In this document: piece by piece, positions 1 to 5,455 of the stretch
Numbering within the stretch: the stretch's first letter is position 1
How the letters are laid out: every line of letters begins with the position of its first letter
Notes under the pieces: generated by a model
What the model saw: the letters and a program-made list of their open reading frames with translations, nothing else
Told to the model about the DNA's origin: nothing
The model's database searches: none
Translations under genes and position numbers: made by a program
Assembly: GCA_949286295.1 (NCBI GenBank)
Contig: CASECK010000086.1
Coordinates: forward strand, 1 to 5,455
Source: an uncultured bacterium
Lineage (GTDB): Bacteria > Bacillota > Clostridia > Oscillospirales > Oscillospiraceae
Length of the DNA: 5,455 nucleotides
Reading direction: 5' to 3'

Positions 1-1296
1 CTGTATGACACCCTCCACGAGGCCATTTATCAGGAGCAGGAGGTCTATGTGCTGCTGGCGGCGGTCAAGCTGGTGGCGGTGAACACGGTGCGGGCCTACC
101 CCCACTATTTGGGCGTGTTTTTTCTGCTGGAATCCTTCGAGCACCTGAAGCTGCCCCACCGAATCATCATGTCCATCGTCACCGTGTCGGTGGCCATCCC
201 GGGGGTCTATCTGCTCATTGAGCGGATTCACGGTATCCACTATGACTTCGGCATCCCGGCCATCGCCATGATTCTCATCCTGGTGGTCATGGCCAAGGTG
301 AACTTCAGCTTTGTGGGGATGATGAAAAAGACGGTGATGGTGGCCATGTTCATCACTTCCCTGCAGTTTCTGGACATGATGCCGGCCCTGTGGCGGTTTC
401 CCTTCGGACGGGGGGAGAGCTCGCTGGACATCAAGCTGGTCAGCGGTTTTCTGCAGGCCGACAGCTTCTTGCAGCTGATGTCCACGGTATTTTTCACCCT
501 GTTCTTCTTCACCACCGTGCTGCTGTTTTTGCTGATTCTGGACGAGAACAACATCCGGCGCATCAGCGACCAGAAGGAGCTCAACGAGCAGATGCTGATG
601 CAGGCCCGGATGCGGGAGCTGGAGAACCGGACAGATATGGAGCTGAAGTACCTGGTCCACGACTTAAAGTCGCCTCTGACCAGTATGCAGGCGCTGGTCG
701 GGGTGGTCAAGATGTCCCAGGGAGAGGACGGCGCCCGCAGCACCGTGGAGCGGGAGTATCTGGAGAAGATTGAGGCCTCCATCGAGCGGATGAGCGGCAT
801 GATATCCGAGATACTCCACAGCACCCGGAGCAGCCCGGTCACCGCCCGGGAGATGCTCAGCGGGGTGATGGCCCAAATATCCGGGGCGGAGTATGTGGAT
901 TTGGTGCATCCGGAAAATCACGCCCCGGAGGCCATGGCCCGGGTCAACAAAATCCGTTTTTCCCGGGCGCTCATCAATCTGGTGGAGAACGCCGCATACG
1001 CGGTGCGCCGCCCCGGCGGGGACATCCGGCTCATCGTGGAGGAGGTGGAGGGCCCCGGAGGGCGGGAGGTCTGCTTCCGGGTCCGGGACAACGGCAGCGG
1101 CATCCGCCGGGAGATTCAGGATAAAATCTGGGAGAAGGGGTACTCCGGCCGGGACTCCAGCGGGTTTGGCCTGAATTTTGTAGAGGAAGTGGTGCGCCAG
1201 AGCGGCGGCCATATCACACTGAACAGCGAGACGGGCAGGGGCACGGAGTTCTCCGTGTTTTTGCCCCGGCTGGAGGAGGAAGTGGAGGATGAATGA
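1..1296 (+). CDS. Membrane sensor histidine kinase, 5'-truncated by window edge
   Basis: A polytopic membrane histidine kinase that should autophosphorylate on His and pass the phosphate to a response regulator not seen here. The frame is open from base 1 with G/C-biased third positions, so the gene probably begins upstream; 431 codons are visible. Using window codon numbers, hydrophobic segments lie near 55-74, 83-100, 111-127 and 159-180, with another possible one near 36-45. A charged, likely coiled-coil linker (about 181-215) follows. The H-box reads HDLKSPL with His at 220. The ATP-binding domain has an N-box (NLVENA, 326-331), G1 (DNGSG from 363), an F-box-like WEKGYSG, G2 (GFGL, 388-391) and a late SGGHITL strand; it looks intact and complete. 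A GTG at 49 has AGGAGG at 38-43 and is an alternative start, but upstream codons look coding. The ligand and the named membrane-sensor family are not recognisable. The stop overlaps the next gene by 8 bases. Confidence 0.93.
   Translation: MYDTLHEAIYQEQEVYVLLAAVKLVAVNTVRAYPHYLGVFFLLESFEHLKLPHRIIMSIVTVSVAIPGVYLLIERIHGIHYDFGIPAIAMILILVVMAKVNFSFVGMMKKTVMVAMFITSLQFLDMMPALWRFPFGRGESSLDIKLVSGFLQADSFLQLMSTVFFTLFFFTTVLLFLLILDENNIRRISDQKELNEQMLMQARMRELENRTDMELKYLVHDLKSPLTSMQALVGVVKMSQGEDGARSTVEREYLEKIEASIERMSGMISEILHSTRSSPVTAREMLSGVMAQISGAEYVDLVHPENHAPEAMARVNKIRFSRALINLVENAAYAVRRPGGDIRLIVEEVEGPGGREVCFRVRDNGSGIRREIQDKIWEKGYSGRDSSGFGLNFVEEVVRQSGGHITLNSETGRGTEFSVFLPRLEEEVEDE
1272..1279 (+). promoter_or_regulatory. 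Ribosome binding site for the 1289 gene, inside the kinase 3' end
   Basis: GGAGGAGG sits 9 bases before the ATG at 1289, within the last codons of the histidine kinase. A second GGAGG at 1284-1288 abuts the ATG and is too close to be the functional site. The placement supports ATG 1289 as the start and suggests translational coupling to the kinase. Confidence 0.7.
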
Positions 1297-1834
1297 GCGT
1301 GTGCTGCCCGGGGTGCGTCTGGCCTCCGAGCTGTGCTGGGATGGGCTGCGCCTGGTCCCGGCGCAGGGAGGCGCGCGGGTGTGTCCCGGCGCGGAGATGG
1401 AGGAGAAGGCCTTCCAGCGGAAGGCGTCGGTTCTCAAGGGCTATGTAGCTTTGCTGGCGGCGCGGCGGGGGGAAGGCCCCCTGGCGCTGGAGGAAGGCGC
1501 CCTCCCCGAGGGGGAGGGGCCGGACGCCCTGCTGGCCGTGTGGTACAGCCGGGCCAGAGAGGCCGCCGGACAGCGGGAGCGGCTGATGGCCTATTACAAC
1601 GCCTTTGGCGCCCTGCCCGGCGGATTTGCCCGGGTGAGGGAGCATACGGCGGCCTTTCTGGGCCGGGAGCTGGCGGAGAAGCTGCTGGGGTATGTGCGGG
1701 ATGTCCGGGAGGAGGAGGGGGACTTGGCGGAGAAAAGCCGCCCGGGCCGGCTGCCCTCCCCCTGGCCCCAGGAGGAGCTGGAGGCGGTGGACCGGGCTGT
1801 CCTGCGGGCGGCGGCGGAGGGGTTCTCCCGGTGA
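1289..1834 (+). CDS. Unrecognised 181-residue soluble protein
   Basis: I do not recognise this protein. It has no signal peptide, no membrane segment and no familiar catalytic motif. It is rich in Ala, Glu, Arg, Leu and Gly and looks mostly helical: candidate helices lie near residues 36-60, 78-106, 112-150 (very charged, with a REEEGD stretch) and 160-178. The only two cysteines are C16 and C32. A Pro/Gly/Glu-rich loop at about 61-79 is encoded by two GC hairpins. The ATG overlaps the kinase stop by 8 bases and has a good Shine-Dalgarno site, and the composition is protein-like, whereas the parallel overlapping frame (1333-1875) is Gly/Pro/Arg-rich and looks like a shadow. Tight coupling to the kinase suggests an accessory or regulatory role in the same pathway, but that is inference only. 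Existence as a gene is well supported; function is unknown. Confidence 0.8.
   Translation: MNERVLPGVRLASELCWDGLRLVPAQGGARVCPGAEMEEKAFQRKASVLKGYVALLAARRGEGPLALEEGALPEGEGPDALLAVWYSRAREAAGQRERLMAYYNAFGALPGGFARVREHTAAFLGRELAEKLLGYVRDVREEEGDLAEKSRPGRLPSPWPQEELEAVDRAVLRAAAEGFSR
1467..1481 (+). repeat. Small GC inverted repeat inside the 1289 gene
   Basis: GGGGG at 1467-1471 can pair with CCCCC at 1477-1481 across a 5-base loop. It lies within coding sequence and no T-run follows, so it is not an intrinsic terminator. It may be only a by-product of high GC. Confidence 0.4.
1500..1518 (+). repeat. Perfect 8-bp GC hairpin inside the 1289 gene
   Basis: CCCTCCCC (1500-1507) and GGGGAGGG (1511-1518) are perfect inverted complements separated by the 3-base loop GAG. 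The hairpin encodes part of a Pro/Glu/Gly loop of the unknown protein. CCGG rather than a T-run follows soon after, so it is not a classical terminator. Whether it affects mRNA stability or translation cannot be told from sequence. Confidence 0.5.
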
Positions 1835-1864
1835 GGCCGCGGGCAGGAAGGGAAAATCCAGGTG

Positions 1865-1872
1865 AGGGGGGA
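1865..1872 (+). promoter_or_regulatory. Probable ribosome binding site for the polytopic HflK-like gene
   Basis: AGGGGGGA ends 4 bases before the ATG at 1877, a slightly short but usable spacing. A competing arrangement is AGGAAGGG at 1845-1852, 9 bases ahead of an in-frame GTG at 1862, which would add five residues. The 42-base gap from 1835 to 1876 shows no recognisable -35/-10 pair and no terminator. Confidence 0.5.
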
Positions 1873-1876
1873 TAGT

Positions 1877-3691
1877 ATGGAAAAATTATCCAAACAGCTG
1901 GAGTATTTCATCACCAGCCTGGCGCTGGTGGGGATGGGGCTGCTGCTGTACTTCATGAACGGCAGCGTCAACACCTATACGGTGCTGCACTTCAGCCTGT
2001 TCCAGATGATGCAGGGCATTCTGCTGCTGATTTGCGGGCTGCTGCTGGCCTACCAGGCCTATATGGCCCGCAAGGGCGCCGGGAGCGGGGAGAGCGGGGA
2101 GGCCTCCGCGCCGCCGGAGCAGGCGGGGGCGCGGCAGGAGCGGCAGGACGCCGTGGACAGCGTCAACGCCACCATGATTTTGGTGGTGGTGGCGGTGCTG
2201 GTGGTGGGCTACTATATGTTCACCATGCGGACGTCCGCGGAGGTGGCCGGCGCGGTGGCCCCGCTGCACATGGTCATCGGCGTGGTGGCCTTTATCCTTT
2301 ATGCCTGCATCGAGCGGTGGTGGGCCATGCAGCTGGCCGCCGGCGACGGCCAGGCGGCCAGCGTGTGCAACCTGATGGTACTCAATAAAATCGGCGTGGC
2401 CGCGCTGATGGCGGATATGATTACCTCCTTCACCGGCCTGTTCAGCGTCAGCCTGTACGCCGACTATATGATGTGGGGCCTGTGGTTCTATGTGGCGGCT
2501 ATGGCGGCGGTCAGCGTGGCCGTCAAAGTTCTGCGCCACGGCGGGGAGATGAGCTTCCGGCTGTATATCCTCCTGCCCGCCTACTACTCCGGCGGGAAGG
2601 AGGGCAGCGGCGCGCTGAACTGGCTGGAGCGGAACACCGGAATCTCCATGCGCTCGCTGTGGAGTCTGAAGTTTGTCAAGATGACCCTGCCCGCCTGCGG
2701 CTTTGCGGTGGTGGTCCTGCTCTGGCTGTCTACCTGCCTGGTGCAGGTGGAGGCCAATCAGCAGGGGGCCCTGTACCGGTTTGGAAGCCTGTCCCGGGAG
2801 GATATCCTCCAGCCCGGCCTGCATTTCAAACTGCCCGTCCCCTTTGAGGAGGCGAGGCTGTACAACGTTATGCAGCCCCAGAGCATGATTGTGGGCTATG
2901 AGGGGGACGTGAACAACAAGAACAACCTGTGGACCCGCCCCCACGAGGGGGAGGAGCAGGCGCTGCTGCTGGGCAACGGCAATGAGCTGGTGGCCATCAA
3001 CCTGAAAATCACCTACCGAATCAGCGACCTGTATACTTACCTGACCGCCTATGCCGACCCGGCCAGCGTGCTCAACGCCAAGGGCTATGAGATTGTCATG
3101 GACATGACGGTCGGCACGGACATCGACACCATCATCAGCGAGGACCGCAGCGTGCTCTCCCACCGCATCGAGGCGCAGCTGAAGCAGTATGCCCGCCAGG
3201 CCGGCCTGGGGCTGGAGGTCATGAGCGTGAACTTAGCCAGCATCCACCCGCCGGTGGCCATCGCCGATGTGTATCAGAGCGTGGTCAGCGCCGGAATCCA
3301 GAAAAAAACCGCCATTCTGACCGCCGAGGGGCAGGCCCTGGTGGCCCGGGAGGGCGCCGCCGCCCAGCGGGAGATTGCCATCAACGACGCGGGTATCCGC
3401 CGGGACGAGCGCATCTCCGCCGCCAACGCGGAGGTGGAGGAGTACAACGCCGGCATCGAGGCCTATCTGCTGGACCCGGAGTCCTACCGGCTGGTGAAGT
3501 ATCTGGACACCTTTGAGACGGTGATGGCGGGCCGGAAGAAGTACCTGGTGGACCCGGACGTGGACGTGGGCAGCCTGTACGGGAACTTCGGCATCGCCGG
3601 CACTCGCTGGTTCGAGGACGTGATGGAGGGCGCGCAGGCCGCCGGGACCGGGGCGGAGGACGCGGCCGCCGCGGCAGGGGAGGTAAATTGA
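1877..3691 (+). CDS. Polytopic HflK-like SPFH (band 7) membrane protein
   Basis: A 604-residue fusion of a multi-helix membrane domain to an HflK-like SPFH domain, probably a scaffold subunit acting at the membrane. Hydrophobic segments lie near residues 8-27, 37-62, 98-115, 127-145, 172-192, 197-217 and 268-288. Basic residues cluster in the loops at 62-97 and 218-267, so the positive-inside rule gives N-in and places the SPFH domain outside, as in HflK. The SPFH domain starts after helix 7: QGALYRFGSL, then PGLHFKLPVPFE (313-324), then ITYRISD (378-384). An IHPP turn (456-459) leads into a long Ala/Glu-rich helix, and the C-terminal YLDTFETVMAG..KYLVDP resembles the HflK C-terminus. The tail (583-604) is Ala/Glu-rich and likely disordered. 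E. coli HflK has about 419 residues and one membrane helix, so the N-terminal expansion is unusual. ATG 1877 is preferred over GTG 1862 because the early codons are A-rich and typical of an initiation region. HflC follows after one base. Confidence 0.85.
   Translation: MEKLSKQLEYFITSLALVGMGLLLYFMNGSVNTYTVLHFSLFQMMQGILLLICGLLLAYQAYMARKGAGSGESGEASAPPEQAGARQERQDAVDSVNATMILVVVAVLVVGYYMFTMRTSAEVAGAVAPLHMVIGVVAFILYACIERWWAMQLAAGDGQAASVCNLMVLNKIGVAALMADMITSFTGLFSVSLYADYMMWGLWFYVAAMAAVSVAVKVLRHGGEMSFRLYILLPAYYSGGKEGSGALNWLERNTGISMRSLWSLKFVKMTLPACGFAVVVLLWLSTCLVQVEANQQGALYRFGSLSREDILQPGLHFKLPVPFEEARLYNVMQPQSMIVGYEGDVNNKNNLWTRPHEGEEQALLLGNGNELVAINLKITYRISDLYTYLTAYADPASVLNAKGYEIVMDMTVGTDIDTIISEDRSVLSHRIEAQLKQYARQAGLGLEVMSVNLASIHPPVAIADVYQSVVSAGIQKKTAILTAEGQALVAREGAAAQREIAINDAGIRRDERISAANAEVEEYNAGIEAYLLDPESYRLVKYLDTFETVMAGRKKYLVDPDVDVGSLYGNFGIAGTRWFEDVMEGAQAAGTGAEDAAAAAGEVN
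2083..2100 (+). repeat. Two perfect tandem copies of a 9-bp unit
   Basis: GAGCGGGGA occurs at 2083-2091 and again at 2092-2100. It encodes the repeated Ser-Gly-Glu in the cytoplasmic linker between membrane helices 2 and 3 of the polytopic SPFH protein. Being in frame, gain or loss of a copy would only change linker length. Confidence 0.6.
3676..3683 (+). promoter_or_regulatory. Ribosome binding site for hflC-like gene
   Basis: AGGGGAGG lies 9 bases upstream of the ATG at 3693, inside the final codons of the preceding SPFH gene. It is the clearest Shine-Dalgarno site of the three SPFH genes and fixes the start. The preceding stop and this start are one base apart, so coupled translation is likely. 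Confidence 0.75.
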
Positions 3692-3692
3692 G

Positions 3693-4577
3693 ATGAAAAA
3701 AACTGGGATAATCAAGTGGCTGTTCGCCCTGATGGTGGTCGCAATCATCGGGTTTTTCGGCTTTGTGTTCAAGGTCAACGAGGGGGAGTGCGCCGTGGTC
3801 ACCCGCCTGGGCGCGGTCCGGGCGGAGATTACCCAGGCGGGGATGTACCTGCGCCTGCCCTGGCCCTTTGAGGACGTGCAGATTCAGGACGCCCGGAAGC
3901 GCTATCTGGACTCCGGCTATTTGGAGACCCTGACTCACGACAAGAAAAACGTGATTATGCAGACCTACACCATTTGGAGCATCGCCGACCCTCTGAAGTA
4001 CTATACCAGCGTGGGGGATACGGCTCTGGCGGAGACCTATCTGAGCGACCTGATTACCAACGCCAAGAACGGGACCATGGGCAGCTATGATTTGTCCACC
4101 CTGGTGTCTCTGAACGAGGAGAACATCAAAATCGGCGAGATTGAGGAGAAAATTTTAGACGAGGTGCGGCCCCACGCCCTGGAGCAGTACGGCATCGAGG
4201 TCCACGAACTGCGCATCAAGCGGGTGGGCCTGCCCGCCACCAATGTGCAGAGCGTCTTTGCCCAGATGCAGGCCGACCGGCAGAAGTACATCGACCAGCT
4301 GTTGGCCGAGGGCGAGCGGGACGCCCAGATTATCATGAGCGAGTCTGATGCAGAGGTGGCCGCCATCGTGGCCGAGGGCCGGGAGAGCGCCGCCAACATC
4401 AACGCCCAGACCGAGCGGGAGGTGGCCTCCATCTACGCCCAGGCCCACAGCCAGGACCCGGAGCTGTATGAGTTTTTGCAGAAGCTGGCCGCGCTGGAAA
4501 ACTCGGTGGATGAGAATACGGTCATGATTATTGACACGGACTCGGCCCCCTTCGATGTGCTCTATGAGAGCGACTGA
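3693..4577 (+). CDS. hflC: HflC-type SPFH protein (FtsH modulator family)
   Basis: A 294-residue HflC homologue. In E. coli HflC pairs with HflK in a membrane cage around FtsH and limits its proteolysis of membrane substrates; the same role is inferred here. A single N-terminal helix (about 7-26) follows a Lys-rich start, leaving the rest outside. The SPFH core shows NEGECAVVTRLG (29-40), AGMYLRLPWPFEDV (49-62), the HflC-like IWSIADPLKYY (94-104), and YGIEVHELRIKRVGLP (166-181). A long Ala/Glu/Arg helix (about 190-250) precedes the diagnostic C-terminus: SQDPELYEFLQKLAALENS matches the E. coli SKDPDFYAFIRSLRAYENS pattern, and the protein ends with DSAPFDVL. It is somewhat shorter than E. coli HflC (334 residues), the difference being in the middle of the SPFH region. 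It sits one base after the polytopic HflK-like gene and 16 bases before a second HflK-like gene, reversing the hflK-hflC order known from E. coli. Confidence 0.92.
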   Translation: MKKTGIIKWLFALMVVAIIGFFGFVFKVNEGECAVVTRLGAVRAEITQAGMYLRLPWPFEDVQIQDARKRYLDSGYLETLTHDKKNVIMQTYTIWSIADPLKYYTSVGDTALAETYLSDLITNAKNGTMGSYDLSTLVSLNEENIKIGEIEEKILDEVRPHALEQYGIEVHELRIKRVGLPATNVQSVFAQMQADRQKYIDQLLAEGERDAQIIMSESDAEVAAIVAEGRESAANINAQTEREVASIYAQAHSQDPELYEFLQKLAALENSVDENTVMIIDTDSAPFDVLYESD

Positions 4578-4593
4578 AGGGCGGTGCGGGGAG
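4576..4593 (+). promoter_or_regulatory. Weak ribosome binding region for the 3' hflK-like gene
   Basis: The short gap holds GAAGGGCGG (4576-4584, overlapping the hflC stop), 9 bases from the ATG at 4594, and GGGGAG (4588-4593) directly abutting the ATG. The first is a weak match at good spacing; the second is a good match at unusable spacing. Initiation may therefore be weaker than for hflC or rely on coupling to it. Confidence 0.4.
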
Positions 4594-5455
4594 ATGAAGA
4601 ATTCGGATCAGTTTATCGCCATTGTCAATACCGCCATCCGCTACTGCAAGTGGCTGATTGTGATTTTAGTGGTGCTTATCTGCTGCTCGGGCATCCGGGT
4701 GGTCAACAACCACGAGGTGGCCGTGGTGCTGCGCCTGGGCCGCCTGGTGGGGGACACCCGGGAGGAACAGGTCCACGAGCCGGGGCTGCTGCTGGCCTTT
4801 CCCTATGTGATTGACGAGGTGATCAAGGTCCCGGTGGGCAAGGTGCACGAGGTGTCCATCACCACCCACAGGGGGGTGGCCGACCCCACCTATGCGGACA
4901 TCGAGTCCACTGGCTACATCATCACCGGGGACGAGAATATCCTGCACATCGACGCCACCCTGAAGTATAAAATTTCCGACCCGGTGGAGTACGCCCTGTA
5001 CAACAGCGACCCGGCCACTGAAATTAACGGCGTGGTCAGCGGGGTGATGACCAGCTCGGCCGCCTCCAAGAGTGTGGACGGCCTGCTCACCGACCAGAAG
5101 GAGAGCTATGCAAACGAGGTCATCGCCCGCTCCCAGCAGATTCTGGACGGGCTGGAGATGGGGGTGTCCATTGTGAGCCTGGAGTTTAAGAGCATCGCGC
5201 CCCCGGACTCCCTGAAATACCACTTCGACCAGGTCAACGCCGCCTCGGTGGAGAAGCAGACCATGATTCAGCAGGCCAACCAGTACCGGGAGAAGGTGGT
5301 CCCCGAGGCCCGGGCGCAGGCCGACGCCCTGGTGGCCGAGGCCCAGGTGGCCCAGTACGACCGCATCAACAAGGCCAACGACCAGGTGGCCGAATTTAAC
5401 GGCCTGCTGGCGGAGTACCAGGCCAACCGGGACGTGGTCTACCAGCGGGTGTTCC
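4594..5455 (+). CDS. hflK: HflK-type SPFH protein, 3'-truncated by window edge
   Basis: An HflK homologue open to the right edge (287 codons visible, no stop). In HflKC-FtsH complexes HflK alternates with HflC to build the cage. One membrane helix lies at about 18-36 after a short polar N-terminus. The SPFH core shows NNHEVAVVLRLGRL (38-51) and HEPGLLLAFPYVIDEV (61-76). The HflK hallmark TGDENILHIDATLKYKISDP spans 111-130, and IAPPDSLKYHFDQVN (201-215) is the usual PP turn. The coiled-coil region has YREKVVPEARAQAD (231-244), matching the HflK YRNEVIPRARGEA pattern, then EYQANRDVVYQRVF, where HflK proteins usually reach their YLETME segment. The missing part is thus probably about 30-60 residues. 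ATG 4594 is chosen because the next in-frame starts fall inside the membrane helix. Unlike the 1877 gene it lacks a polytopic N-terminus, so it is the more canonical HflK. A different-frame ORF at 4584-4814 is a shadow. Confidence 0.9.
   Translation, partial: MKNSDQFIAIVNTAIRYCKWLIVILVVLICCSGIRVVNNHEVAVVLRLGRLVGDTREEQVHEPGLLLAFPYVIDEVIKVPVGKVHEVSITTHRGVADPTYADIESTGYIITGDENILHIDATLKYKISDPVEYALYNSDPATEINGVVSGVMTSSAASKSVDGLLTDQKESYANEVIARSQQILDGLEMGVSIVSLEFKSIAPPDSLKYHFDQVNAASVEKQTMIQQANQYREKVVPEARAQADALVAEAQVAQYDRINKANDQVAEFNGLLAEYQANRDVVYQRVF

Noticed and set aside
664..1437. A 257-residue minus-strand frame
   Set aside because: It lies opposite the conserved kinase core and ATPase motifs, and its composition is Pro/His/Ala-biased; it is a mirror of the sense codon bias.
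1500..1520. Possible intrinsic terminator between kinase and SPFH genes
   Set aside because: The hairpin is strong, but it is inside a coding region and is followed by GC-rich sequence, not a T-run.
1333..1875. A 180-residue + strand ORF overlapping the 1289 gene and running into the SPFH start region
   Set aside because: Its translation is dominated by Gly, Pro, Arg and Ala with no protein-like pattern, as expected for an off-frame reading of GC-rich coding DNA; the 1289 frame has the better start, ribosome binding site and composition.
1835..1876. Possible internal promoter in the 42-base gap before the polytopic SPFH gene
   Set aside because: The gap is GC- and purine-rich with no convincing -35 and -10 pair at suitable spacing; a few A residues (1853-1857) are not enough.
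1886..3163. A 425-residue open frame on the minus strand
   Set aside because: It is antisense to the polytopic SPFH gene and rich in His, Gly and Gln from reverse-complemented codons; the sense strand encodes a recognisable family across the whole region.
3693..4577. Flotillin or stomatin instead of HflC
   Set aside because: The C-terminal DPELYEFLQKLAALENS pattern and the IWSIADPLKYY and YGIEVHELRIK segments match HflC specifically, and the neighbour is HflK.
4584..4814. A 76-residue + strand ORF starting with GTG
   Set aside because: It is out of frame with the HflK reading that starts at 4594 and has Gly/Pro/Arg-rich content; the HflK frame shows clear family motifs over the same bases.
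1..5455. CRISPR array, tRNA, rRNA, insertion sequence or attachment site
   Set aside because: No regularly spaced repeats, cloverleaf-like sequence, transposase-like protein or terminal inverted repeats were found; the window is continuous coding sequence.

Overview
The window is fully coding and lies on the + strand throughout. Five genes run head to tail with almost no space between them: an 8-base overlap, then gaps of 42, 1 and 16 bases. I see no terminator-like hairpin followed by a T-run and no convincing promoter in any gap, so this is most simply the middle of one operon cut at both ends. The DNA is GC-rich, with strong G/C preference at third codon positions, and Shine-Dalgarno sites are purine-rich GGAGG types. 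With the protein character, this suggests a high-GC Clostridia/Firmicutes bacterium, perhaps an Oscillospiraceae-type gut anaerobe. That placement is inference; no rRNA or marker gene is present.

Layout: (1) bases 1-1296 hold the larger part of a membrane-bound sensor histidine kinase whose N-terminus lies outside the window. (2) 1289-1834 encodes a 181-residue soluble protein I do not recognise, overlapping the kinase stop. (3) 1877-3691 encodes a 604-residue protein with about seven membrane helices fused to an HflK-like SPFH (band 7/prohibitin) domain. (4) 3693-4577 encodes an HflC-type SPFH protein. (5) 4594 to the right edge encodes an HflK-type SPFH protein whose C-terminus is cut off; it has no stop in the window and is easily missed.

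How they may work together: in well-studied bacteria HflK and HflC form a large cage on the membrane around the AAA protease FtsH and modulate its access to substrates. Here an HflC lies between two HflK-like proteins, one carrying an extra polytopic membrane domain, so a three-component SPFH assembly is the natural inference. The linked kinase and small unknown protein suggest that the assembly is tied to sensing of membrane or envelope state. No FtsH and no response regulator are visible in the window, so partner and regulon remain open.
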